DNA from: JAOUGY01 sp963825585 | GTDB lineage: Bacteria > Actinomycetota > Acidimicrobiia > Spongiisociales > ZC4RG35 | Direction: 5' to 3' | Assembly (NCBI GenBank): GCA_963825585.1 | Contig: CAWGTX010000009.1 | Span: 568,924 to 632,923 of the forward strand | DNA: 64,000 nucleotides | Notes under the pieces: model-generated | Database searches by the model: none | What the model was told of the DNA's origin: nothing | Seen by the model: the letters and a program-made list of their open reading frames with translations, nothing else | Shown here: in pieces, positions 43,783 to 51,348 of the stretch | How the letters are laid out: the number at the start of each line of letters is the position of its first letter | Numbering within the stretch: the stretch's first letter is position 1 | Position numbers and translations under genes: made by a program

Positions 43783-43810
43783 CGACATACGTACATGTAC
43801 GGCGATGTCG
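43783..43810. promoter_or_regulatory. Nested palindrome upstream of the four-helix gene
   Basis: CGTACATGTACG (43790-43801) is a perfect 12-bp palindrome, enclosed by CGACAT (43783-43788) and its complement ATGTCG (43805-43810). It starts 2 bases before the ATG on the minus strand and could be an operator for self-control or an mRNA hairpin. Confidence 0.55.
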
Positions 43811-43838
43811 TATCAACCACCCTGCGCTCGCACTGTCC

Positions 43839-44105
43839 TGAACGTTCCCGCAGGTGGCGTATGCGTCGGACGTCGGACGTTCCCGCGTGTTGCGTCGGAC
43901 GTTCCCGCGTGTTGCGTGTTGCGTCGGTCGTTCCCGCGTGTTGCGTGTTGCGTCGGTCGTTCCCGCGTGTTGCGTGTTGCGTCGGTCGTTCCCGCGTGTT
44001 GCGTGTTGCGTCGGTCGTTCCGCGTGTTGCGTGTTGCGTGTTGCGTGTTGCGTGTTGCGTGTTGCGTGTTGCGTGTTGCGTGTTGCGTGTTGCGTGTTGC
44101 GTCGC
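43839..44105. repeat. Right heptamer array of the first four-helix element
   Basis: The region begins with GTCGGAC and TTCCCGC units, then four copies of a 29-bp higher-order unit (starts at 43921, 43950, 43979 and 44008, each opening GCGTCGG), then eleven perfect GTGTTGC units (44024-44100). It fills the gap between the four-helix gene and the livK terminator; no gene is supported in 43782-44169. Confidence 0.85.
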
Positions 44106-44115
44106 CCGACGAGAA

Positions 44116-44143
44116 AGCCCCCCGGCGTGAACGCCGGGGGGCT
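44116..44143 (-). terminator. Terminator of livK
   Basis: AGCCCCCCGGCG and its exact complement form a 12-bp stem with loop TGAA/TTCA. On the minus strand it stands 27 bases after the livK stop and is followed by TTTCTC. Confidence 0.85.
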
Positions 44144-44169
44144 CTCGATTGGCTGACGACTCGGTTCGC

Positions 44170-45531
44170 TCAGGAAGCGAACACGTACTCGTCGAGCTCG
44201 GTGTTGGGGGTTGCCCCGCCGTCGTAGGTGGCGATGCGGTACGAGGCCGCAGCCGGCTCACCGGCGTCGACGAACTCGTAGGGTCCGCCCAGACCGTCGT
44301 AGTCTGGGTCGCCGCCGGCGTCGATGATCGCCAGGCAGGAGGCGAAGTCGGTGCACTTCTCTCCGTCCTTGGTGACACCATTGATCTCGGCTGCGATCGC
44401 CAGCGGATCGTCGGAGCCTGCGACCACTGCCGCTAGGGCGGTGATGACGATCGAGTCGTAGGTCTCGGCACCGTAGGCGAACACGCCGCCCACGCCGCCT
44501 TCGTAGGCGCCGTCGAGACGGGCCGTGAAGTCGGAGATGCTGCTGAGGTCAACCGAAGGCTCGGTGCCCTTCAGTCCGTTCAGGATGGCCGGGTCGGAGA
44601 CCTGGCCACCGATACCGCCGATGTTGCCGTCAACTCCCCAGACGTTCTTGGCGTCGGGGCCGATCCCCTTGGAGACCATGGTCTCGAGGATCGTCGCCGA
44701 CTCCTCGAAACCGACCACGAGGATGCCATCGGGGTTGGCCGCCACGAGGGCGTCCACCTCGGCATCGAAGTTGGTGGTGTCGGGGGCGTAGGCGATGAAC
44801 TCGGGGATGGTGCCGCCGAGGCCTTCGTAGTTTTCCTTGAAGGCGTTTGCCAGACCCTCACCGTACGACTCCTGGCGGTAGATGACCGCAGTGGTCGCAT
44901 TGCCCTGATCGGCGACCTGCTGTGCCAGCACCCGGCCCTGCAGCAGGTCGGATGGGGCGGTACGGAAGTACAGCCCGTTGTCGTCGTAGGTGGTGAAGTC
45001 GGGCGACGTGTTGGCCGGCGAGAACTGAATCACGTTGGCCGCCACGATCTTGTCGATCACCGTCTTGGACACTGCGGACGAAGCCGCACCAACGATAACG
45101 TCGGCGCCCTCGGCGAGAAGACGATCGACGGTCTGGTTGGCGGTGTCGGTCTTGGTGTCGCCGGAGTCGCCTTCGACCAGCACCACGTCGCCTCCGAGCA
45201 CGCCGCCGGCCGCGTTGATGTCCTCAACGGCCAAACGGGCACCGGCGACTTCCGGTGGTCCGAGGAACGCCAGGTCGCCGGTCTCGGGCAGCAGGGTGCC
45301 CACGACGAGAGTGCCATCCGCCGAAGCGGATCCGGTTGCGGCCGTGGTGGTGGTCTCGTCGACCATCGCCTCGGTCGTTGTGGTCTCGGCCGGTGCTTCG
45401 GTGGTGGCGGTGGTGTCGGCTGGGGCCTCAGTGGTCTCAGTCGATCCCGTATCGTCGCCACCGCCGCAGGCGGCCGCTACCAGCGCAAGCGCTGCCAGCA
45501 ATGCCAGCAGACGCAGGTTCTTGATGCGCAT
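44170..45531 (-). CDS. livK: Branched-chain amino acid ABC transporter substrate-binding lipoprotein
   Basis: A 453-residue lipoprotein. The signal peptide ends in the lipobox LVAAAC (C22), followed by a Thr/Glu/Ala-rich linker (about 25-70), then a type I periplasmic-binding-protein fold beginning GTLVVGTLLPETGDLAFLGP. It captures the ligand outside the membrane for LivHMGF. It lies on the opposite strand to livHMGF and faces it, with the four-helix element in between. GGAGG precedes the ATG. Confidence 0.9.
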   Translation of the reverse strand: MRIKNLRLLALLAALALVAAACGGGDDTGSTETTEAPADTTATTEAPAETTTTEAMVDETTTTAATGSASADGTLVVGTLLPETGDLAFLGPPEVAGARLAVEDINAAGGVLGGDVVLVEGDSGDTKTDTANQTVDRLLAEGADVIVGAASSAVSKTVIDKIVAANVIQFSPANTSPDFTTYDDNGLYFRTAPSDLLQGRVLAQQVADQGNATTAVIYRQESYGEGLANAFKENYEGLGGTIPEFIAYAPDTTNFDAEVDALVAANPDGILVVGFEESATILETMVSKGIGPDAKNVWGVDGNIGGIGGQVSDPAILNGLKGTEPSVDLSSISDFTARLDGAYEGGVGGVFAYGAETYDSIVITALAAVVAGSDDPLAIAAEINGVTKDGEKCTDFASCLAIIDAGGDPDYDGLGGPYEFVDAGEPAAASYRIATYDGGATPNTELDEYVFAS

Positions 45532-45657
45532 CGGTTTCCTTCCTCCTATGTCAGCGTGTCACCCACTCGGGGTGACCGGTGAAGGTTAGCCGTTCAGCGC
45601 TAGAGGGCGGCGCGGCAGGGCCCCCCGGCGTTTCGGGGCCGTGAACGCTCCGATGCC

Positions 45658-45672
45658 GCTCCTGCCAGGAGC
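45658..45672 (-). terminator. Hairpin after the HerA-like ATPase gene
   Basis: GCTCCTG and CAGGAGC form a 7-bp stem directly beyond the stop codon at 45675. A second GGCCCC/GGGGCC hairpin lies at about 45619-45640. Confidence 0.55.
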
Positions 45673-45674
45673 GT

Positions 45675-48104
45675 CTAGATCCAGACCAGCATGAGAGGGA
45701 CTACGTTCACGTCGCTCTTCTCGAGGGGTACGTCGATGGACTCGATGGTCTGGGCTGCTGCATCCCACTTCTCGGCGATCGCCAGGACCTCGGCTTCGAG
45801 CTCATCCTCGAGTTCGAGCAGGTCCGCCGCCTTCGCTTGCATGGCGTCGATGGCGGTGTCGAGTCGTTCCTCGGTCCGTTTCGTCTGGGACCGTCGGGAG
45901 GCGGCTTTGGAGATCGAAGAGGATCGGCGGCGTCCGCCCAGGATCGCGCCGAGCAGGTCGCCGGCGCCCGAGAGCACTTCGCTCTGACGCCGTGAGGACA
46001 CGTCGGACTCGAGTTCGGAGACCCGGCGTTCGGCGGTGGAGATCTGATCCCGTACCCGGTCGATCCGGGCCTCGTAGGTCGTTCGGAGCTTGGCGATGTC
46101 GGCATCGGCCCCGTCTTCTGCCGCGGCCCGGCACCGGGCTGCGAAGTCGGCTTCCGACTCGCCGATCCTCGAGTACAGCTTGAGTCCGGGGCAGCGCCAC
46201 ACGCTGACCTGTCGCTCTCTCACCAGATGGTCGGCCAGGGACCGCTCCAGGTCGGTCCAGTAGGTCTTGGTTGCTATCGGAGCGTCGGCGAGCCCGTACG
46301 TGGCCCCGGTGGGTGGTTCGGGTCGGAAATCTCGCGGGTCGTGGTCGACCACGTGGAGGTTCGAGGCGTCCACCATCGTTCCGAGCGGGTGGATCACTGC
46401 TTCGAACGTCTCCCGGTGGTCGACCCCGGCTTTGGTGTCGTCGTACAGCAGATGGATCGTGGCGACGGCGGCGGCGGCGAGGGTGCCGCCTGCCACCGGG
46501 ATGGAGGTCCTCCAGGCGGCCGCCGGATCGAGATAGGCAACCGTGACGCCCTCGGCCACCTTGGGCGCCACCGGAGTGGCGTCGCTCCCGGCATCCTGCG
46601 AGTCGGGTGCTTCAGCTACTGCGGTGGTCTCGACGGGAGGGGCGATGGGCGAACCCGGAGCGGTCGGAGGGATTTCTGCCGGGGTGGGCGAGGGCGTGGC
46701 CGGCGCAGGTCGCGTCTTCCCACCACTCAACCTGGCGACCTCATCTCGGGTGAGCGGTCCGGCGAGATATGACATCGCCCAGCGGGTTGTGAACACGGAA
46801 GGCCGGTTCGATTTGGCCGACTGCAACACGAAGTGACGTTTCCCCAGACCTGAGATGAGTGCGTCGAACGAAGCCACGTCGACGGCGCCCGACGCCGATT
46901 GCAGCCCCTCGAGGATCCGGGCCTTGTCGCGTTCGGTCTGGAGGCGTCCGATCATCCAGGTGCCGGCGTTGGACATGGCCTTGTAGTCGAGGTCGACCGG
47001 ATTCTGGGTGGACAGAACCATCCCGACACCGAAGGCCCGGGCCTGTTTGAGGATGGTGAGGATCGGCTTCTTCGAAGGTGGCTCGGCGGTGGGCGGGGCG
47101 AATCCGAACACCTCGTCCATGTAGATAAGCGCCTTCAGCTCCGAGGAGCCCGACTGGCTGCGCATCCAGGTGACCACCTTGGAGAGCAGCAGCGTGACCA
47201 CGAACTGGCGCTCGGCGTCGGACAGGTGGGCGAGATATACCACCGCCACCTGGGGTGTCTCTCCCCGGTGGAGCAGTGCCGCGATGTCGAGCGGTTCGCC
47301 TTCCATCCACGATGCGAACGATGGTGATGCTGCCAGGCCGTTGAGCCGCATGGCGAGGACCGTCCGGTCCTTCTCGGGGAAGAAGGTGTCGACTTCGAAC
47401 ACGCCGAGCTTGCGGAACGGAGGATTCATGATCTGTCCTATCAGCCCGGCCAGATCCAGATCCGTGTGTGCCCGCCACGACGATTCGATGATCGTGGCGA
47501 TGAGGATGTGCTCCGGGCCCGAGACCGGATCGCTCTCGACCCCGGCCAGCATCAACAGCGACGAGACGTACCCTTCGATCTCGTCCCGAAGGGTCTCGGC
47601 CTCGGCGTCGAAGTCGACGCGCGGCGCCTGCAACGAGCCGAGGATGTTGAGTCCGATCCCGGCCGACGATCCGGGCGTGTAGATCGTGACGCGCTGGTCG
47701 GCGCCGAGTCGTCGCATGTCATCGGGTGAGATGCCCCACGATTCCAGCCCCGTCTTCCAGGTGCCGGCGGTTGTGGTGGCCAGTTCGTCGACGGTGATCC
47801 CCGCCTGCTTCGCCTCGCCCGGGTCGACCCAGGGAGCGAAGTCGGCCGAGGCGAAGTCGGGGAAGTTGAGCATCAGGTTGCCCATGTCGCCTTTGGGGTC
47901 GATCACCAGGCACGGGATGTTCGAGGCGATCGCCTCCTCGATGAGCCCGATGCCGAGCCCGGTCTTGCCCGACCCGGTCATGCCGACGATGACCCCGTGG
48001 GTGGTGAGATCCGCCGAGTCGTACACCACCGGTTCCTCGGTGCGTTCCCCGGTTGCAGGGTCGATGACACCACCGAGATAGAACCGTCCCCTCTCGAACT
48101 CCAC
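45675..48104 (-). CDS. HerA/FtsK-like ATP-binding protein with C-terminal coiled coil
   Basis: An 809-residue ATPase. Walker A GMTGSGKT (41-48), Walker B ALIYMDEV (325-332) and a sensor STQNP (365-369) place it with DUF87/HerA and type IV secretion-type motor ATPases. Residues about 455-540 are a Pro/Ala-rich linker; about 665-790 contain coiled coil (ERRVSELESDVSSRRQ, KRTEERLDTAIDA). HerA partners with NurA in repair or with nucleases in defence, but no such neighbour is seen, and this type is also found outside defence loci. GTG start with GAGGTGA 5 bases upstream. Confidence 0.82.
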   Translation of the reverse strand: MEFERGRFYLGGVIDPATGERTEEPVVYDSADLTTHGVIVGMTGSGKTGLGIGLIEEAIASNIPCLVIDPKGDMGNLMLNFPDFASADFAPWVDPGEAKQAGITVDELATTTAGTWKTGLESWGISPDDMRRLGADQRVTIYTPGSSAGIGLNILGSLQAPRVDFDAEAETLRDEIEGYVSSLLMLAGVESDPVSGPEHILIATIIESSWRAHTDLDLAGLIGQIMNPPFRKLGVFEVDTFFPEKDRTVLAMRLNGLAASPSFASWMEGEPLDIAALLHRGETPQVAVVYLAHLSDAERQFVVTLLLSKVVTWMRSQSGSSELKALIYMDEVFGFAPPTAEPPSKKPILTILKQARAFGVGMVLSTQNPVDLDYKAMSNAGTWMIGRLQTERDKARILEGLQSASGAVDVASFDALISGLGKRHFVLQSAKSNRPSVFTTRWAMSYLAGPLTRDEVARLSGGKTRPAPATPSPTPAEIPPTAPGSPIAPPVETTAVAEAPDSQDAGSDATPVAPKVAEGVTVAYLDPAAAWRTSIPVAGGTLAAAAVATIHLLYDDTKAGVDHRETFEAVIHPLGTMVDASNLHVVDHDPRDFRPEPPTGATYGLADAPIATKTYWTDLERSLADHLVRERQVSVWRCPGLKLYSRIGESEADFAARCRAAAEDGADADIAKLRTTYEARIDRVRDQISTAERRVSELESDVSSRRQSEVLSGAGDLLGAILGGRRRSSSISKAASRRSQTKRTEERLDTAIDAMQAKAADLLELEDELEAEVLAIAEKWDAAAQTIESIDVPLEKSDVNVVPLMLVWI

Positions 48105-48174
48105 ACTTCACCTCACGATCGGACAGAGAGTGATCGTACCGGGCCGGGCGCGGACCGGCGTCGGGTGGTGCGGC

Positions 48175-48357
48175 CTGGCTACTGGCTACTGGCTTCTGGC
48201 TGCTGGCTCCGAGACGGACTGCGGCGGCGGGCCGGTCGTCCTGTGAGTGCGGTTCCCCTGGATTGCGCTGGGACCAGGCGGCACGGGGCCCTCTAACTCA
48301 CCAGCAGCGAGCAGCCAGCCCCCAAGAAGCCAGTAGCCAGGAGCCAGCAGCTGCTAG
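48175..48357. repeat. Inverted heptamer arrays between the ATPase and MscS genes
   Basis: Left: five TGGCTAC/TGGCTTC/TGGCTGC-type units (48175-48210). Right: CCAGTAG/CCAGGAG/CCAGCAG-type units (48301-48357), the reverse complement type, running into the stop codon of the MscS gene. The core between them (about 90 bases) codes for nothing recognisable. Confidence 0.8.
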
Positions 48358-49061
48358 TCCTCACTTGTCTTCACCGCGGCTTCGAGGAACACCGTGTGGG
48401 GGACTTCGTAGCCGCTCCCGTCGTCGGCGATGAGTTTCACCGAGGCGAGGTGTACCTCGGTCAGCCGTCCGGAAACGTCTCCCATGTCAATCCGTTGACC
48501 GACCCGGAACCGGTCCTCGACGTGGCGTCCGGCTGCGATGTTGCGGGCCAGCGGGAGCGATCCTAGGCCGATCGCCAGACCACCGGCGATGGTGGCGGTG
48601 GCGATCACACCGCCCAGCACGAGCATGAGTACATCGGTCTCCATCCCCATCTGTTTGAGGGACAGCAGGATGCCGATCACGATGATCGAGCCGGAGACGA
48701 GCCCCTTCATCCGCGTGGCCAGTACCGGGGAGCGTTGTCGCATGCTCTGTTCGACGATGACGCCGGCGAGTCTGGAGAGCACGAACGACACGATGAACAC
48801 CATGACGCCCACCACCAGCTTGGGCATGAAGGCGATGGTGGCGAGCAGCAGGTCTTGGCGGATGATGGCGCTCCGGCCCGACAGGATCACGACTGCCGAG
48901 ACGACGGCCACCAGCATGGTCAGGCTCCTGGTGATCGTCCTGCGCGACGCCTCGTCGAGGGTCGCTCCAACTCGACCCTTCCCGAGCAGCGCAGAGATGA
49001 GGAATCGCGCCACCACGGTGATGACGACGACCGAGCCGAGTTCGTAGGCGATACGGATCAT
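48354..49061 (-). CDS. Small MscS-family mechanosensitive channel protein
   Basis: A 235-residue membrane protein. The C-terminal half has the MscS beta domain pattern: AIGLGSLPLARNIAAGRHVEDRF, GQRIDMGDVSGRLTEVHL and VPHTVFLE; four hydrophobic helices precede it. It lacks the large C-terminal vestibule of E. coli MscS. It probably gates under membrane tension. A TAGACT lies 9 bases before the ATG on its strand. The stop codon TAG is part of a CCAGCAG-type heptamer array. Confidence 0.85.
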   Translation of the reverse strand: MIRIAYELGSVVVITVVARFLISALLGKGRVGATLDEASRRTITRSLTMLVAVVSAVVILSGRSAIIRQDLLLATIAFMPKLVVGVMVFIVSFVLSRLAGVIVEQSMRQRSPVLATRMKGLVSGSIIVIGILLSLKQMGMETDVLMLVLGGVIATATIAGGLAIGLGSLPLARNIAAGRHVEDRFRVGQRIDMGDVSGRLTEVHLASVKLIADDGSGYEVPHTVFLEAAVKTSED

Positions 49062-49125
49062 GCGTCGGGGAGTCTACGGCACGTCCGCCATGGCGATGCT
49101 CTCCGTTGAGAAGTCTCTGCCGCGT

Positions 49126-49437
49126 TCAGGTGGGGTCGTCGTCCCCGTCGGGATCGGTCGTGTCCTCGGGGTCGGGCATCCCGGCCGCCAGGTAGTGAGG
49201 GATCGCTTCCGAGAACTTGATGGCGACGTCGATCGCTGCCCCGAATGTGTCTCCGACGAACTTCTGCATCTGCAGCGCCCTGACGATCGGGGTGCGCAGG
49301 TCGTGAGGCAACTCCGAAGCCCAGATCTCCTCGACCGCTGCGAGATAGCCGGCGTCGGCGAGGATCACCTCTTCGAGCTCGTCGGCCTCGCCGTAGGCGA
49401 AACGGAGTAGGTCGGCCTGCGTGAGTCGATCAGTCAT
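49126..49437 (-). CDS. Small protein coupled to an ECF sigma factor
   Basis: A 103-residue soluble, acidic protein: TQADLLRFAYGEADELE at the start and a helical middle. It overlaps the sigma stop by 4 bases (ATGA). Its position is that of an anti-sigma factor, but it has no zinc motif and no membrane helix. The first 40 residues do resemble the sigma-binding helices of anti-sigma domains. I cannot assign it further. Confidence 0.7.
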   Translation of the reverse strand: MTDRLTQADLLRFAYGEADELEEVILADAGYLAAVEEIWASELPHDLRTPIVRALQMQKFVGDTFGAAIDVAIKFSEAIPHYLAAGMPDPEDTTDPDGDDDPT

Positions 49438-49991
49438 GCGCGGCCTCCCAAGGATTCCTCGAGTGCTTTGCGTGCTCGGTGGATCCTGGTCCGCACGGTG
49501 TTGAGGGGGAGGTCGAACTTCTGGGCGATCTCCTCGTAGGAGCAGTCGTGGTACTCGCGCTCGATGAGGACGGACCGGAGGGCGTCCGGGAGGGCCACGA
49601 TCGCCCTTCGGACGTCGTCGATGGCGGTCGCCCGAAGGAGATGCCACTCAGGAGTCCGATCCGTGGGGATGTCGAGAGACGTCTCCGAAGGGATCTCCCT
49701 CCGCCGGGTGACGGCGTTGATGGCGAGGTTGTGGGCGATCCGGTACAGCCATGCTCTGACTGGTCCGTCGGCGCGGTAGTCCGACGCGGTGCGGAATGCG
49801 CGGAGGAACGCTTCCTGGGCGATGTCCTCGGCGAGCGAGTGATCGCGGGTGATGCGGAAGGCAGCGCCGAATACGAAAGCCTGATGGCGCGCCACGAGCT
49901 CGCCGAAGGCGTACGGATCATCCGATGAACTTCGCAGGAGCTCGACGTCATCGACGTCCTCCAGGTCTCGGTTCGGAGTGCGTGCAGGCAC
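49434..49991 (-). CDS. ECF-family RNA polymerase sigma factor
   Basis: A 185-residue sigma factor. Region 2: LVARHQAFVFGAAFRITRD, LAEDIAQEAFLRAFRTA and RAWLYRIAHNLAINAV; region 4: LPDALRSVLIEREYHDCSYE and HTH FDLPLNTVRTRIHRARKAL. It reads as an ordinary RpoE-like factor. The GTG start at 49991 is taken without a visible ribosome binding site; a start a few codons further in is possible. The next gene is a non-canonical partner. Confidence 0.9.
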   Translation of the reverse strand: MPARTPNRDLEDVDDVELLRSSSDDPYAFGELVARHQAFVFGAAFRITRDHSLAEDIAQEAFLRAFRTASDYRADGPVRAWLYRIAHNLAINAVTRRREIPSETSLDIPTDRTPEWHLLRATAIDDVRRAIVALPDALRSVLIEREYHDCSYEEIAQKFDLPLNTVRTRIHRARKALEESLGGRA

Positions 49992-50312
49992 AGATGGCTT
50001 TCGTGTTCGGTGGAACCGCGCTGTCCCCCAGATGATGACACGAAAGCCTGCGCTGAGTTTCGGGGAACTTCAGCGGCCCGCTCGTGTCATCTCGACACAT
50101 GTGTCCAAGCGGGCTGGGGGAGCGGCGACCGATGCCGCGTGCCACGAGGTCGGACCGTTCGGGACCGGGAGGGGCACCCGGTTCCGATGGTCCGGCCGAG
50201 CTTCCCGACACCGACTCCCAACATCGATGTGGCGGCAACGCCTACCCGGCATCGAGCTTCGGGCAGGGGTCATAGGGGCTGAGAGATCATCCCCGTTGCC
50301 CTGGAGATCGTT
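49992..50312. other. 321-bp gap without a supported gene
   Basis: Lies between the stop of the 274-residue membrane protein gene and the start of the ECF sigma gene. Both genes are on the minus strand, so it must hold the sigma promoter. I see no repeat, RNA gene or convincing frame. Confidence 0.5.
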
Positions 50313-51137
50313 TCACCACTCCAGGCCGGCCGAGAACACCAGCAGTTCCCCGGGCTGGAACTCCAAGGTGTACTCCACTCCATTGAGCGACGCGGTTGCG
50401 GCGAGCGGGGCGGTGTTGTCGCCGTCGATGTCGAGTCCCAGGTCCTCGAGCACCTGGGCGCGCTGGCGGGGCTCGAGGGCGGGATCAACCGCGACGATGG
50501 TCAGACCGAGCGCCGTGACGAGACGCTCCGAGGCGATCACGTCGGCGGTGGGCCGCGCCGTGACGACGATTCTGTCGTCGCTGGTCTCGATCTCGAGATC
50601 CTGCGAGACCACGTGCCTTCCCGGCTCGGGCAGGGCCAGCGGCGTGCCCGCTGCGTACCCGTTCCAGCGGGCCGTGAGCAGCTCGGCATCGGAGAGCGCC
50701 TCCAGGGCGGAGCCGGCAGGCACGGTCGGCGGCACCTGATCCGGCGTCGCAGCGATCTGGACCGATGTGAACGTGGGGGCCGGGTCGGCTGCTGTGGGTG
50801 CCTCCGAGGAGGTGAACGTCATGAAGATGATCGCCGCCCCGATGGCCGCAACGCCGGCGATGCCGAGCGACTGCGGGATCAGCGGTATGCCTTCGGCCCT
50901 CACCAGATCGAGTGCCTCCCTGAAACCGATGTCATCGGCGACACGCACGGCGACCGTTTCCCCGTCGGCCGAGAACCGGTAGGAGCTGGCCGACTGGCGT
51001 TCGAAGCTGACATCCGACCGTGGCCACCGTCCCAACGAGGTGGTGGCCGAGCGGATCTCGACATCCTCGGAACCCAGTCGAATGATCACGTCGAGGAGGT
51101 GGTCGGGTGTCTTGAGTTGTGCTGCGAATGTCTTCAT
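50313..51137 (-). CDS. Uncharacterised single-span membrane protein
   Basis: A 274-residue protein. Residues 1-85 form a compact domain with alternating hydrophobic strands (DVIIRLGSEDVEIRSATTSL), then a helix at about 92-108 (IAGVAAIGAAIIFMTF), and a Pro/Ala linker with a C-terminal beta-rich domain outside the membrane. I do not recognise a family. ATG at 51137 chosen because MKTFAAQLKTPDHLL starts the ordered part; a GTG further upstream would add 25 unlikely residues. Confidence 0.7.
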   Translation of the reverse strand: MKTFAAQLKTPDHLLDVIIRLGSEDVEIRSATTSLGRWPRSDVSFERQSASSYRFSADGETVAVRVADDIGFREALDLVRAEGIPLIPQSLGIAGVAAIGAAIIFMTFTSSEAPTAADPAPTFTSVQIAATPDQVPPTVPAGSALEALSDAELLTARWNGYAAGTPLALPEPGRHVVSQDLEIETSDDRIVVTARPTADVIASERLVTALGLTIVAVDPALEPRQRAQVLEDLGLDIDGDNTAPLAATASLNGVEYTLEFQPGELLVFSAGLEW

Positions 51138-51348
51138 CCGGCCCCCGGTGGTGGTTCCAACCCCGTCGTCCGAACGACGAGCGGATTTAGCCTCTGCAGA
51201 AATGTGTGTCAAGGAGTATTTGGAACACGCCGATCAGAACTGATCCCCGCAACTCTGTGTTCGGTGTCCGCCGCCTTGGGGAAGACTCCGCCCACGGGCA
51301 AGGGCACCATGAACCCGGCAGTAGGTCGGTACCATCGACGGGAACTTC

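Noticed and set aside
43440..44105. Diversity-generating retroelement because of the Avd-like gene
   Set aside because: No reverse transcriptase and no template/variable repeat pair with adenine-specific differences.
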